DNA from: Akkermansia muciniphila
GTDB lineage: Bacteria > Pseudomonadota > Gammaproteobacteria > Burkholderiales > Burkholderiaceae_C
Assembly (NCBI GenBank): GCA_943331105.2
Contig: CALQKH020000003.1
Coordinates: 62,001-126,000 of the forward strand
Length of the DNA stretch: 64,000 bases
Direction: 5' to 3'
Shown here: positions 28,400 to 36,720 of the stretch, in pieces
How positions within the stretch are numbered: the first letter of the stretch is position 1
Layout of the letters: the number at the start of each line of letters is the position of its first letter
Notes under the pieces: model-generated
Database searches by the model: none
What the model saw: the letters and a program-made list of their open reading frames with translations, nothing else
What the model was told of the DNA's origin: nothing
Program-made: the position numbers and the translations under genes

Positions 28400-28571
28400 G
28401 CCTGTCTCCTCTTGGTTCTGTCTAGCCGAGTCCGCTGAGCTTGGCTGGGCACCGTTGCAGCACCCTGCAAAGCATATGCGAACGATCGTGCGATTATGGT
28501 TGTCTTAGAAGAGACTTTCCCTAGGGGTTGTCCCCCATTACGGTCCATACACAAGGCTTCAATATCGCCCC
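28400..28571. promoter_or_regulatory. Divergent promoter region livH / atuA with palindrome
   Basis: Intergenic region for two divergent operons. It contains the perfect 8-bp palindrome ACGATCGT at 28482-28489, inside CGAACGATCGTGCG, a plausible TetR-type half-operator. In P. aeruginosa, AtuR binds inverted repeats upstream of atuA, so this is the natural place to look for one here. Assignment is by analogy. Confidence 0.4.
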
Positions 28572-29963
28572 ATGACGCAATCCATTCGCATCGGTTCGGG
28601 CCTGGGCTTTTATGGCGACAACTGGGAACCCGTGGTCGCCAGCATCGAGCGCGGCCAAGTGCAATACATCGCCAGCGACCATCTGGCCGAGCTGACACTG
28701 GCCATCTTGCAAAAAGACCGGCAACGCGACCCTGCTCTGGGCTATGCCCGCGATGTGGTGCCCATGCTGGTGCGCCTGTGGCCTTTGATGCAGCCGCGCG
28801 GGGTCAAATTCGTTTGCAACGCGGGCGGGCTCAACCCCATGGGCGCAGCGCAGGCGGTGCAAACGGCGCTAGCGGCCAAGGGCTGGCACCCACGCATCGC
28901 GGTGGTCAGTGGCGACGATGTGCTGACGCAACTGCAAACACCTGACACCCGCTTTGACCACCTGATGAACGGCGCACAGGTGACGAGCGTGCGCGAGCGG
29001 CTGGTGTTTGGCAACGCCTATTTGGGCGCACAACCGATCGTGGACGCGCTGGACCAAGGGGCCGACATCGTGATCACAGGGCGGGTGGCCGATGCGGCGC
29101 TGTTTCTGGGGCCACTGGTGCATGGCCTGGGCTGGAAGCTGGCCGATGCGGCCACGCCCGAGGACTTCAACCGCCTGGCCCAAGGCCTGACGGTGGGGCA
29201 TTTGCTCGAATGCTCGGGCCAAGGCAGCGGTGGCAATTTTGGCAGCCAAGGCCATTGGCAACAGATACCTGACTTGGCACACATCGGTTACCCGATCGCT
29301 GAGGTCTTGGCAGACGGCACAGCCTTCATCACCAAAGCGCCCGGCACCGGAGGCTTGGTCAGCTTTGACACCGTGCGGCAGCAACTGCTGTACGAGGTGC
29401 ACAACCCGCATGCGTATTTTTCGCCCGATGTGGTGCTCGACATGGGCCAGATCGAGTTGCACGATGAAGGTGAACACCGTGTGCGTGTGACCGGCGCACT
29501 GGGCCGCGCGCCCACCGATCAGCTGAAGGTGGTAGCGGGCTTTCGCGATGGCTTCAAAGCCGAAGTCAGCTGGGGCTTTTCCTGGCCCGACGCCTGGGAC
29601 AAGGTGCAAGCCGCTGAGGCCATGATCCGCACGCAACTGCAAGAACGCCACATGCCTTTTGACGAGTTGTTCGTGGAATACCCCGGTCTTAATTCGGCTC
29701 ATGGCCCACTGGCTCCATTGCCACCTGCTGCCGAGCTGAATGAGCGGGCTGAGATTTGGGTGCGCATGGTGCTGCGCACACCCATCAAAGCGGCTGCCGA
29801 TGGCTTTGGGCGATTGTTCCCCTGGCTGGCGCTGAGTGGACCGGCTTTCACGTGCGGCTTTCAGGGCCTGAACAGCACGAGTGAATTGCTGGGCATCTGG
29901 CCCACCCTGATTCCGCGCCATTGGGTACCTGCCCAAATGCAGATCTTGGAGCCCAGCGCATGA
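28572..29963 (+). CDS. atuA: Acyclic terpene utilisation protein AtuA, main domain (DUF1446)
   Basis: 463-aa protein covering the AtuA/DUF1446 domain. Recognisable family stretches are RIGSGLGFYGDNWEPV at the N-terminus, CNAGGLNPMG, and DIVITGRVADAALFLGPL. AtuA is essential for growth on citronellol and geraniol in Pseudomonas, though its biochemical reaction is not established. Family members of about 600 aa carry an extra C-terminal domain, which here is the separate next gene, overlapping by ATGA. ATG 28572 begins at the family N-terminus. Confidence 0.88.
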   Translation: MTQSIRIGSGLGFYGDNWEPVVASIERGQVQYIASDHLAELTLAILQKDRQRDPALGYARDVVPMLVRLWPLMQPRGVKFVCNAGGLNPMGAAQAVQTALAAKGWHPRIAVVSGDDVLTQLQTPDTRFDHLMNGAQVTSVRERLVFGNAYLGAQPIVDALDQGADIVITGRVADAALFLGPLVHGLGWKLADAATPEDFNRLAQGLTVGHLLECSGQGSGGNFGSQGHWQQIPDLAHIGYPIAEVLADGTAFITKAPGTGGLVSFDTVRQQLLYEVHNPHAYFSPDVVLDMGQIELHDEGEHRVRVTGALGRAPTDQLKVVAGFRDGFKAEVSWGFSWPDAWDKVQAAEAMIRTQLQERHMPFDELFVEYPGLNSAHGPLAPLPPAAELNERAEIWVRMVLRTPIKAAADGFGRLFPWLALSGPAFTCGFQGLNSTSELLGIWPTLIPRHWVPAQMQILEPSA

Positions 29964-30340
29964 ACAACACCCCCCTCATCAAGATTCCACTGGCCCAGAT
30001 TGCCCACGCCCGCAGCGGTGACAAAGCCGATTGGGTGGATTTTGGCTTGTTTGCCTGGAACGAGGCGGGTTACCGGATCATTGAACGCGAAGTCACGGCC
30101 GCCAAAGTGCAGGCGCATTTCGCACCCTGGCTCTCAGGCCAGGTCGATGCTTGGCCGCTGCCCAATATTTGGGCCCTGAAGTTAGTGCTGCACGGCGCAC
30201 TGCAAGGGGGCGGTGCGCGCAACCTGCGCCTCGATAACCTGGGCAAAGCCATGGGCGCGGCGCTGCTGCGGCTGCAAATTGAAGTCAGTGCACAAGAGCT
30301 GGCTCAGGCCCAAAAAACCACCGAACACCCAGGCCCCTGA
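29960..30340 (+). CDS. AtuA C-terminal-domain protein, separate gene
   Basis: 126-aa protein equivalent to the C-terminal domain of full-length AtuA (ferredoxin-like AtuA C-terminal family). It includes IAHARSGDKADWVDFGLFAW, split by a turn, and LVLHGALQGGGARNLRLDN. It starts inside the stop of the main atuA gene (ATGA), so the two products are expected in equal amounts and to form one complex. The pair totals about 589 aa, close to the fused form. Confidence 0.8.
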   Translation: MNNTPLIKIPLAQIAHARSGDKADWVDFGLFAWNEAGYRIIEREVTAAKVQAHFAPWLSGQVDAWPLPNIWALKLVLHGALQGGGARNLRLDNLGKAMGAALLRLQIEVSAQELAQAQKTTEHPGP

Positions 30341-30364
30341 GCCCGTACCCGCAAGCGGGGTGCA

Positions 30365-31252
30365 TCAGGCAAAGCGGTACAAGCGCTGCGGGTTGTCCAC
30401 CAACAAGGCCTGTTGACCCGCTGCATCGGGGACGATCGTGGGGATCGCATTGACCAAGCCCGCGTCGCTCGGAATATGGGTGTGGTTGGGGTGGGGCCAG
30501 TCGCTGCCCCAAACGCAGCGGTCACCGTGCGCAAGCCACAACTGCTGCGCCAGCGCCACACCATGGGTATAGCGTTCATCAGGTGCAGCATGCGCATCGA
30601 TGCGGTCTATGCCGCTGAGCTTGACCCAAATATCTGGCACATCCAGCAGACGCATCAAGGCTTGAAAGTCGGCATGCTGCGCGCCCAAGCGTGCGTCGAC
30701 ACGACCCATATGGTCAATCACCACAGGCACATTGCTTTGTACCAGCCAAGGACCCAACTCATGGACCAATGCCGATTCAAAATGCACCTGCAAATGCAGA
30801 CCATGTGCCGCTAAACGAGGGGTCAGGGCCAAGACTTCGCGCACATCGGCACCCCCACCCAAATGCCTCATGAAATTGAAGCGAACGCCTCGCATACCGG
30901 CTTGGGCCAGTCTGGCCAATTCAGCATCGGGCACGTCGACAGGCACCAGCGCCACTCCGAGGTAACGCCCCTCACCATGGGCAATCGCATCTTCAACCAC
31001 GCGGTTGTCCATGCCATGGACCATGGATTGCACAATCACACACCGTTCAATGCCCAAAGTGCGATGCAACGCATACAGGGTATCGCGCGGTGCAGCGACC
31101 GGCGTGATTTGACGCAAAGGGTTGTACGCAAAGCGCTCAGGGGGGCCAAAGACATGTACATGCGCATCACAGGCACCTGCAGGAAGCTTCAAACGTGGCG
31201 ATTTTGGCTGCGCATCATACGTCCGCACAGGCTGATCTGGCATGGAAGTCAT
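30365..31252 (-). CDS. Amidohydrolase, 2-pyrone-4,6-dicarboxylate hydrolase-like
   Basis: 295-aa metal-dependent hydrolase (COG3618, TIM barrel). Motifs: ACDAHVHVFGP near residues 27-37 (HxH pair at 31 and 33), VIDHMGR and the C-terminal GSDWPHPN with the catalytic Asp. This pattern matches LigI-type lactonases, which open pyrone or lactone rings. The start ATG 31252 overlaps the upstream gene's stop by ATGA; MPDQ at 31243 is an alternative. It is the last gene of a four-gene operon. Substrate unknown, probably a lactone of an aromatic or sugar-acid pathway. Confidence 0.85.
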   Translation of the reverse strand: MTSMPDQPVRTYDAQPKSPRLKLPAGACDAHVHVFGPPERFAYNPLRQITPVAAPRDTLYALHRTLGIERCVIVQSMVHGMDNRVVEDAIAHGEGRYLGVALVPVDVPDAELARLAQAGMRGVRFNFMRHLGGGADVREVLALTPRLAAHGLHLQVHFESALVHELGPWLVQSNVPVVIDHMGRVDARLGAQHADFQALMRLLDVPDIWVKLSGIDRIDAHAAPDERYTHGVALAQQLWLAHGDRCVWGSDWPHPNHTHIPSDAGLVNAIPTIVPDAAGQQALLVDNPQRLYRFA

Positions 31253-31782
31253 ATTGGGCTGCTCGGATGAACAAACAGGGTTCGGCGGGTATTGCGGAAC
31301 AAGGGCCTCACGCGACTGCTCCAATCGGTATGACGAACAGCCAACCAAGGGTCCGACTCGGTCACTTGGGCGCTGACCAGGTCGTAACAGGCCACATGCA
31401 GGGGAAGCCCAACCGGACCATCTCGGCGCATCAAGCGACGCGCCCTCAAGCAACCCGGCACCTTAGACAAGCCGAGCAAATGCTCTTGTTCGTACCAAGC
31501 TTGAAAATCATCTTCCCCCCCCAAGGCCACATCTGTTTCGACCACGTAATGAAAAGCGGCTTGAGCCCGTGGCATGGATACACCTGGCCCCATGAGATCA
31601 GTGCCTGGGTCCAGCGCTTCCCACAACGCGCCCTCTGCTGGGTCAGGTCGCTCTTGGAGCGGACCTGTCCAGTAGTGTCGCCAGCCTTGAAGGTCACCAC
31701 GCCATGCACGCCAAGATTGCAAGTCTGCCAAAGCAGGCCCATGCCAAGGGCCGTTCTGATCGCATAACCAAATTGAACTCAC
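31249..31782 (-). CDS. Unknown protein, possible dimeric alpha-beta-barrel fold, GTG start
   Basis: I do not recognise the family. The open frame extends upstream to 31929, but no ATG lies in the plausible region. GTG 31782 has a very good AGGAGAG ribosome-binding site six bases upstream, giving 177 aa. The C-terminal half (about 85-165) contains DFQAWYEQEHLLGLSKVPG followed by a basic strand, resembling EthD-like/dimeric alpha-beta-barrel proteins that use a His in an EH motif. The first half is Trp-rich. It overlaps the amidohydrolase by ATGA, so the two are coupled. Confidence 0.65.
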   Translation of the reverse strand: MSSIWLCDQNGPWHGPALADLQSWRAWRGDLQGWRHYWTGPLQERPDPAEGALWEALDPGTDLMGPGVSMPRAQAAFHYVVETDVALGGEDDFQAWYEQEHLLGLSKVPGCLRARRLMRRDGPVGLPLHVACYDLVSAQVTESDPWLAVRHTDWSSRVRPLFRNTRRTLFVHPSSPI

Positions 31783-31883
31783 TTCTTCTCTCCTGTTCAC
31801 GGACTGTGAAGGCCATTGGCGTTGTAAAGCGCAGGCCTTTTTCAAAACGCACAGCCCCACCAAAGCATGGCGGGGCAATGGAA

Positions 31884-32873
31884 TCAGGAATCCAAGCGGA
31901 TATTGCGTGCCTTGATCAAAGCCGCCCATTTGTTCGTGTCAGCTCTGAGCAATGCGGCCATTTCTTCAGAGGTTGTGGCTCGCGGCTCAGCGCCTGACTG
32001 CAACAAACGGTTGGCCACACCTGGATCGGCCAATGCGCGCCGCGTCGCCGCATTGAGTGCGTCCACGATGGGACGGGGGGTCTTTGAAGAGACAAAAAAG
32101 GCATACCAATTGTTGGTGTCAACCGCTGGAAAACCCATCTCCTCAAAGGTCCTGACCTCGGGCAGGCCAAGATGCCTGACGCGCGAGGCCATGCCCAAAG
32201 CCTTGAGCCGGCCAGACTTGATCTGCCCCATCACCGCAGGCACATCCGCGAACACACCGGCCACCTGCCCGCCCAGCAAATTGGTCAAGGCAGGTGCCAT
32301 GCCGTTGAAGGGCACGTGCAGCAAGTCCAACTTGGTGGCATCCTGCATTTGGAGCAACGCCAAATGTGGAATGCTGCCCATGCCCGAAGACGCCATGGGA
32401 ACTGGCACATTGGCCGCTCTGGCCCGTTGCACAAAATCGACGACATCAGTGGCTGGGTTTTGGGCACTGGTGACCAACACTTCCACGTTGTTGACGACCA
32501 AAGACACCGGCGTGAAATCACGCACCATGTCATAGGGCAGCTTGTCATACAAGGCAGGGTTAATGGCCGCAGCGCCCACGCTGGTGATCCACACCGTGCT
32601 GCCATCGGGTTCGCCTTTGAGGGTCTCCATCGCACCGATCGCGCCGTTGGCACCCGGTTTGTTGTCCACCAGGACTGGACGCCCCAACTCGCGCGACATG
32701 GTTTCAGCCAAAGTTCGCGCCACAAAATCCACCGGACCGCCAGGTGCAAACGCCACGATCAAGCGCACGGGTCGGCTGTTGCTCTGGGCCCATGTGACGC
32801 GACCAAGGCCGGTTGCCAAGGCACCGGCACTGGTGCGCTGCAACCACTGTCGCCTGGAAAAATGTTGGCTCAT
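31884..32873 (-). CDS. Bug-family tripartite tricarboxylate transporter substrate-binding protein
   Basis: 329-aa TctC/Bug protein, periplasmic. The N-terminus has a twin-arginine motif SRRQWLQ (Arg7-Arg8) and a hydrophobic stretch ending near TWA-QSN. The mature domain begins RPVRLIVAFAPGGPVDFVARTL and contains VDNKPGANGAIGA, both family hallmarks. No tctA/tctB membrane genes lie next to it, so it is an orphan binding protein, as is common in Burkholderiales; it may deliver the operon's substrate or act as a sensor. Confidence 0.92.
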   Translation of the reverse strand: MSQHFSRRQWLQRTSAGALATGLGRVTWAQSNSRPVRLIVAFAPGGPVDFVARTLAETMSRELGRPVLVDNKPGANGAIGAMETLKGEPDGSTVWITSVGAAAINPALYDKLPYDMVRDFTPVSLVVNNVEVLVTSAQNPATDVVDFVQRARAANVPVPMASSGMGSIPHLALLQMQDATKLDLLHVPFNGMAPALTNLLGGQVAGVFADVPAVMGQIKSGRLKALGMASRVRHLGLPEVRTFEEMGFPAVDTNNWYAFFVSSKTPRPIVDALNAATRRALADPGVANRLLQSGAEPRATTSEEMAALLRADTNKWAALIKARNIRLDS

Positions 32874-32904
32874 GCGTATCTCCTGTGAATGAATGGATGG
32901 GTGA

Positions 32905-33699
32905 TCAGTTGCAGCGCACGGTCATGCCACCGTCAACCACAATTTCAGTACCTGTGATGAACCGTGCCTCATCTGAGGCCAAAAACAAGGCAGCGCTGGC
33001 ACTGTCGCGCCCGTCGCCCATGAAACCCAAGGGAATCCTGGCCAAACGCTGGTTCAATAGCGCCTGTACATCCCCTCCAGAGCGTTGGCCCGCCAAGCGT
33101 GACTCAACCATGGGCGTGTGCAACTGGCCTGGCACCACGGTGTTGACCCGGATGTGGTCTGGCGCGTGCTGTACGGCCATGACCTTTGACATCTGAATCA
33201 CGCCGGCTTTAGCGGCGGCGTAGGCCACTTGGGCGCTGCCTGTCCATCGGATGCCCGACGTAGAGGCCATGTTGACAATGGCCCCTCCACCTCTGGCCTT
33301 GAGCCAAGGCAATGCATGTTTACATGACAAAAAAACGCTTTTGAGGTTGAAGTTGATCTGTGCATCCCAGACTTCTTCGCTCATCTCGACAGGGCCTCCG
33401 GGTGCCGAGCCACCCACGTTGTTGATGAGGACATCAAGCCCGCCCAAACGCTCGACGCAGGCCTGCACCATGCGCTTCACACTGGTGCTGTCTGTGACAT
33501 CGCATTGAAACGGGTGAATGGCCTGCGCATGCTCGCCAGCCAAAGCCAATGTCTGCGCCAAACGAGAGGGGTCAAAGTCAACAGCCCAAACCTGAGCGCC
33601 CTCTTGTGCCAGGCGCACAGCCATCGCGCGCCCATTACCCCATCCCGGCCCCACACAACCGGCCCCCGTGACCAAGGCCACCTTGTTTGCAAATCTCAT
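32905..33699 (-). CDS. SDR-family dehydrogenase
   Basis: 264-aa classical short-chain dehydrogenase. It shows the cofactor motif VTGAGCVGPGWGNG (a lengthened glycine loop), NNVGG, and the catalytic YAAAK with an upstream Ser in NMASTSG. It ends with GTEIVVDGGMTVRCN. ATG 33699 is preferred; the frame extends to a GTG at 33726. First gene of the leftward operon SDR-Bug-unknown-amidohydrolase, divergent from a LysR gene. Substrate unknown. Confidence 0.9.
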   Translation of the reverse strand: MRFANKVALVTGAGCVGPGWGNGRAMAVRLAQEGAQVWAVDFDPSRLAQTLALAGEHAQAIHPFQCDVTDSTSVKRMVQACVERLGGLDVLINNVGGSAPGGPVEMSEEVWDAQINFNLKSVFLSCKHALPWLKARGGGAIVNMASTSGIRWTGSAQVAYAAAKAGVIQMSKVMAVQHAPDHIRVNTVVPGQLHTPMVESRLAGQRSGGDVQALLNQRLARIPLGFMGDGRDSASAALFLASDEARFITGTEIVVDGGMTVRCN

Positions 33700-33750
33700 G
33701 CTTGAAAATCTCGGTATTGAAGTCACCCAGTGTGCGGTTGCGGCATGCCT

Positions 33751-33800
33751 CTGTAAATGCTGAAATGGCTATACCAGCTATAGAATTATCAAATTTACAG
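33751..33800. promoter_or_regulatory. Nested inverted repeats, likely LysR operator
   Basis: Outer arms CTGTAAAT (33751-33758) and ATTTACAG (33793-33800) enclose CTATA-CCAGC-TATAG (33769-33783), which contains a T-N11-A LysR box. It lies between the divergent SDR operon and the LysR gene, where such regulators normally bind. Confidence 0.65.
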
Positions 33801-33808
33801 ATCACGCT

Positions 33809-34699
33809 ATGGACTTACGGCAACTTGAATCCTTTGCCACGGTGGCCGACAGCGGCAGTGTGAGTCGCGCAGCCACCGCCTTGCACCTGAGTCAGCCCAG
33901 CATCAGCCGCCAGCTCAGCCTGCTCGAAGCAGACCTTGGCCAACGCCTCTTTGAGCGGCATGGTCGTGGCGTGCGGCTGACCCCTGCGGGCCAGGCTCTG
34001 CTGGTCCACGCGCGCACCTTGCTGGAAGGCGCACGCCAAGCAAGGCACCAACTGATGGACATGAACGAAGAACCCAGCGGACGGGTGGTGGTCGGCTTGC
34101 CGCACCGCGTGGCGACGGGTCTTTGTGTGCCCCTGGTGGAGCGTTTTCGGCATCAACTGCCCAACGCCATGATCAGCATCAGCGAGGGCCTGAGCCTGTC
34201 GCTGCGCGAAGACCTTCTGCAAGGCCGCATCGATTTGGCCTTGTTGTTCGATCCAGCACCCACACCCTTGATCGTCAGCGAACCCCTCATGCGTGAGCGA
34301 TTGTTGCTGGTGGCACCGCAAGGCACCCGCCTCAAACCCCGTGTGTCCCTCGCAGAACTGGCGCAATTTCCGATGATTTTGCCTTCGGCTCCGAACCCGA
34401 TCCGCAGTTTGGTCGATGCGGTTTTATTGCCCCGGGGAATCGGCCTGCAGATCGTGGCTGAAGTGGGCGCTGTTCACAGTGCCATCGCTTTGGTGGAGCA
34501 TGGGGTGGGCTGCTCCATCTTGCCGCAAAGTGCGCTGTTGATGGCACAGCAGGCCGACCGTTTGCCCACCGCATTGATTGGGCCTCCTGCCCTTTGGAAT
34601 CGGCTTGTGCTGGCCATGCCTGCAGCGCGCCCGCTTTCACGGCTGCAGCAAGCCACTGCGGCGCTGTTGCGTCAGATGGACTTTCGCGGGCCCAACTGA
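33809..34699 (+). CDS. LysR-family regulator
   Basis: 296-aa LysR protein. N-terminal HTH: SRAATALHLSQPSISRQLSLLE, split across two helices (about 17-40), followed by a linker helix and a PBP-like effector domain (about 90-290). It diverges from the SDR-Bug-unknown-amidohydrolase operon with a T-N11-A dyad between them, so it most likely controls that operon in response to its substrate. Ends 29 bp from the convergent pcaF-like gene. Confidence 0.9.
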   Translation: MDLRQLESFATVADSGSVSRAATALHLSQPSISRQLSLLEADLGQRLFERHGRGVRLTPAGQALLVHARTLLEGARQARHQLMDMNEEPSGRVVVGLPHRVATGLCVPLVERFRHQLPNAMISISEGLSLSLREDLLQGRIDLALLFDPAPTPLIVSEPLMRERLLLVAPQGTRLKPRVSLAELAQFPMILPSAPNPIRSLVDAVLLPRGIGLQIVAEVGAVHSAIALVEHGVGCSILPQSALLMAQQADRLPTALIGPPALWNRLVLAMPAARPLSRLQQATAALLRQMDFRGPN

Positions 34700-34728
34700 C
34701 ACGAATTCAGCGCCTCAGTCCCGCCATG

Positions 34729-35931
34729 TCACACGCGTTCAATGATCAGCGCAATGCCTTGGCCCACACCGATACACATCGTGCACAGCGCATAACGGCC
34801 AGCGGTTTGCTGCAGGCGGTTGATGGCCGTGGTGGCCAAGCGGGCACCGGATGCGCCCAGTGGGTGCCCCAAAGCAATCGCACCGCCCCATGCATTCACG
34901 CGGGCGTCGTCGTCTTTCAGGCCCAACATGCGCATCACGGCCAAACCTTGGGCTGCAAAGGCTTCGTTCAGCTCAATCACGTCCATGTGGTCGATGGTCA
35001 ACCCGGTTTGCGCCAGCACCTTGAGCGTGGCAGGCGCAGGGCCGATACCCATAACGCGTGGCGCCACACCGGCAGTGGCCATGCCGACAATGCGGGCTTT
35101 GGGTGTCAAGCCGTTTTTAGCAGCGGTGGCTTCATCGGCCAACAACAAGGCACACGCCCCGTCGTTCACGCCCGAGGCGTTGCCCGCAGTCACCGTGCCA
35201 TCGGGGCGCACCACGCCTTGGAGCTTGGCCAGGGCTTCCAGGCTGGTTTCGCGGGGGTGTTCGTCGGTGTCCACCAGGATGGCGTCGCCCTTTTTCTGAG
35301 GGATGCTCACGCCCACAATTTCACGGGCCAAATGCCCAGCCTTGATGGCAGCCACGGCACGCAACTGGCTGTTGAAGGCCATCAGGTCTTGCGCTTCGCG
35401 CTCGATCTTGTAATCGGTGGCCACGTTTTCGGCGGTCTCGGGCATGGAGTCCACACCGTACTGGGCTTTCATCAGCTTGTTGATGAAGCGCCAGCCAATG
35501 GTGGTGTCGTACACGGCATTGGCGCGGCTGAAAGCCGTTTCGGCCTTGGGCATCACAAACGGTGCTCGGCTCATGCTTTCCACGCCACCCGCAATCATCA
35601 AACCGGCTTCTCCCGCCTTGATGGCGCGCGCGGCGGTGCCAATCGCATCCAGGCCAGAGCCGCACAAGCGGTTGATGGTGGCGCCAGGCACGTCAATGGG
35701 CAAACCAGCCAACAAGCTGGCCATGTGCGCCACGTTGCGGTTGTCCTCTCCGGCTTGGTTGGCGCAGCCATAAAGCACATCGGTCACGGCAGCCCAATCC
35801 ACGTTGGGGTTGCGAGCCATCAGTGCACGCAGTGGCACTGCGCCCAGGTCGTCGGTGCGCACGCTGGAGAGGGCACCGCCGTAACGGCCAAAAGGGGTAC
35901 GGATCGCGTCGCAAATGTAGGCTTGGTTCAT
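34729..35931 (-). CDS. pcaF: 3-oxoadipyl-CoA/acetyl-CoA thiolase (PcaF-like)
   Basis: 400-aa thiolase. It opens with NQAYICDAIRTPFGRYGGAL, typical of PcaF/PaaJ 3-oxoadipyl-CoA thiolases. The nucleophile is Cys90 in NRLCGSG; the C-terminus has GGAIALGHPLGASGA and CIGVGQG. It stands alone, without pcaIJ or other beta-ketoadipate genes nearby, so the PcaF call rests on sequence character only and a general thiolase is possible. Confidence 0.8.
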   Translation of the reverse strand: MNQAYICDAIRTPFGRYGGALSSVRTDDLGAVPLRALMARNPNVDWAAVTDVLYGCANQAGEDNRNVAHMASLLAGLPIDVPGATINRLCGSGLDAIGTAARAIKAGEAGLMIAGGVESMSRAPFVMPKAETAFSRANAVYDTTIGWRFINKLMKAQYGVDSMPETAENVATDYKIEREAQDLMAFNSQLRAVAAIKAGHLAREIVGVSIPQKKGDAILVDTDEHPRETSLEALAKLQGVVRPDGTVTAGNASGVNDGACALLLADEATAAKNGLTPKARIVGMATAGVAPRVMGIGPAPATLKVLAQTGLTIDHMDVIELNEAFAAQGLAVMRMLGLKDDDARVNAWGGAIALGHPLGASGARLATTAINRLQQTAGRYALCTMCIGVGQGIALIIERV

Positions 35932-35958
35932 GTGACTGGTCTCTTTAATATGGAATTA

Positions 35959-35974
35959 ATGCATTATATTGCAT
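35959..35974 (-). promoter_or_regulatory. Inverted repeat over a -10-like box upstream of pcaF
   Basis: ATGCA (35959-35963) and TGCAT (35970-35974) flank TTATAT. On the minus strand this places TATAAT inside the dyad about 30 bp before the pcaF start, so a regulator binding here would occlude the promoter. Bases 35975-36197 hold no supported gene. Confidence 0.4.
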
Positions 35975-36197
35975 GAACAAAGGGTTTTTTACACCATTCT
36001 AGGGGCGCTTTGCGGGCTGGGGTGAGCGATTGACGACAGCACAGGAAATTGATGTCAGTTTTTGTCCGCAAGGCGAGACGGCGGCGCTGGCCGGGCTCAG
36101 AGGCGCTTCGCTTTGCCACATCGCCCCGGCCCCGCACCCCGCCCTCCCACTACCCAAAGCACCAACAACCCAACTCACTTGAGACACAATCCACCCC

Positions 36198-36635
36198 ATG
36201 CTGATTCAACCCTCCCAAGCCGATGTCCGGCGCTTTTTTTGTGGTGTCTACGCCAAAGCCCAAACGGCCGCGCCGATGGAACCTATGGAAATGCTCGTCA
36301 GCCAATGGATCAACGAACACCCCGAATACCACGCCGAACTGGCCGACGTCGATGCGGCTCTGGCCAGCATGCTGAATGACGATCCGAACCGCACCAACCC
36401 TTTTTTGCATCTCTCGATGCACCTGTCCATCAGCGAACAATGCAGCATCGACCAGCCCCGAGGCATTCGCCAGGCGGTGGAACTGCTGACGCACCGCCTC
36501 AACTCGCTGCATGATGCGCACCACCAGGCCATGGAATGCTTGGGGCGGATGATTTTTGAGAGCCAACGTTCAGGACGCATGCCCGATGGCGAGTCCTACA
36601 TTGCCTGCGTTCAACGCAACGCCACCCAAGACTGA
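36198..36635 (+). CDS. DUF1841 family protein
   Basis: 145-aa protein of the betaproteobacterial DUF1841 family. Recognisable stretch: RRFFCGVYAKAQTA near the N-terminus and NPFLHLSMHLSISEQ in the middle. No signal peptide or transmembrane segment. The family's function is unknown. It stands alone, followed by a strong terminator shared with the convergent cytochrome gene. Confidence 0.85.
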   Translation: MLIQPSQADVRRFFCGVYAKAQTAAPMEPMEMLVSQWINEHPEYHAELADVDAALASMLNDDPNRTNPFLHLSMHLSISEQCSIDQPRGIRQAVELLTHRLNSLHDAHHQAMECLGRMIFESQRSGRMPDGESYIACVQRNATQD

Positions 36636-36661
36636 GGCCCAAGGGGCAAGCACACGGCGAA

Positions 36662-36703
36662 CAGACAACAAAAAACCCGCCGAGGCGGGTTTTTTGTTGT
36701 CTG
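36662..36703. terminator. Strong bidirectional terminator (20-bp perfect stem)
   Basis: Perfect inverted repeat with arms 36662-36681 and 36684-36703 and a 2-nt spacer. The GC core CCCGCC/GGCGGG is flanked by six As on the left and six Ts on the right, giving a U tract on both strands. Serves DUF1841 (+) and the diheme cytochrome (-). Confidence 0.95.
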
Positions 36704-36720
36704 AACTGAAAGCGGTCGGA

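Noticed and set aside
34594..35976. Long open frame (460 codons) on the plus strand
   Set aside because: Antisense of the pcaF-like thiolase with low-complexity His/Gly composition and no ribosome-binding site.
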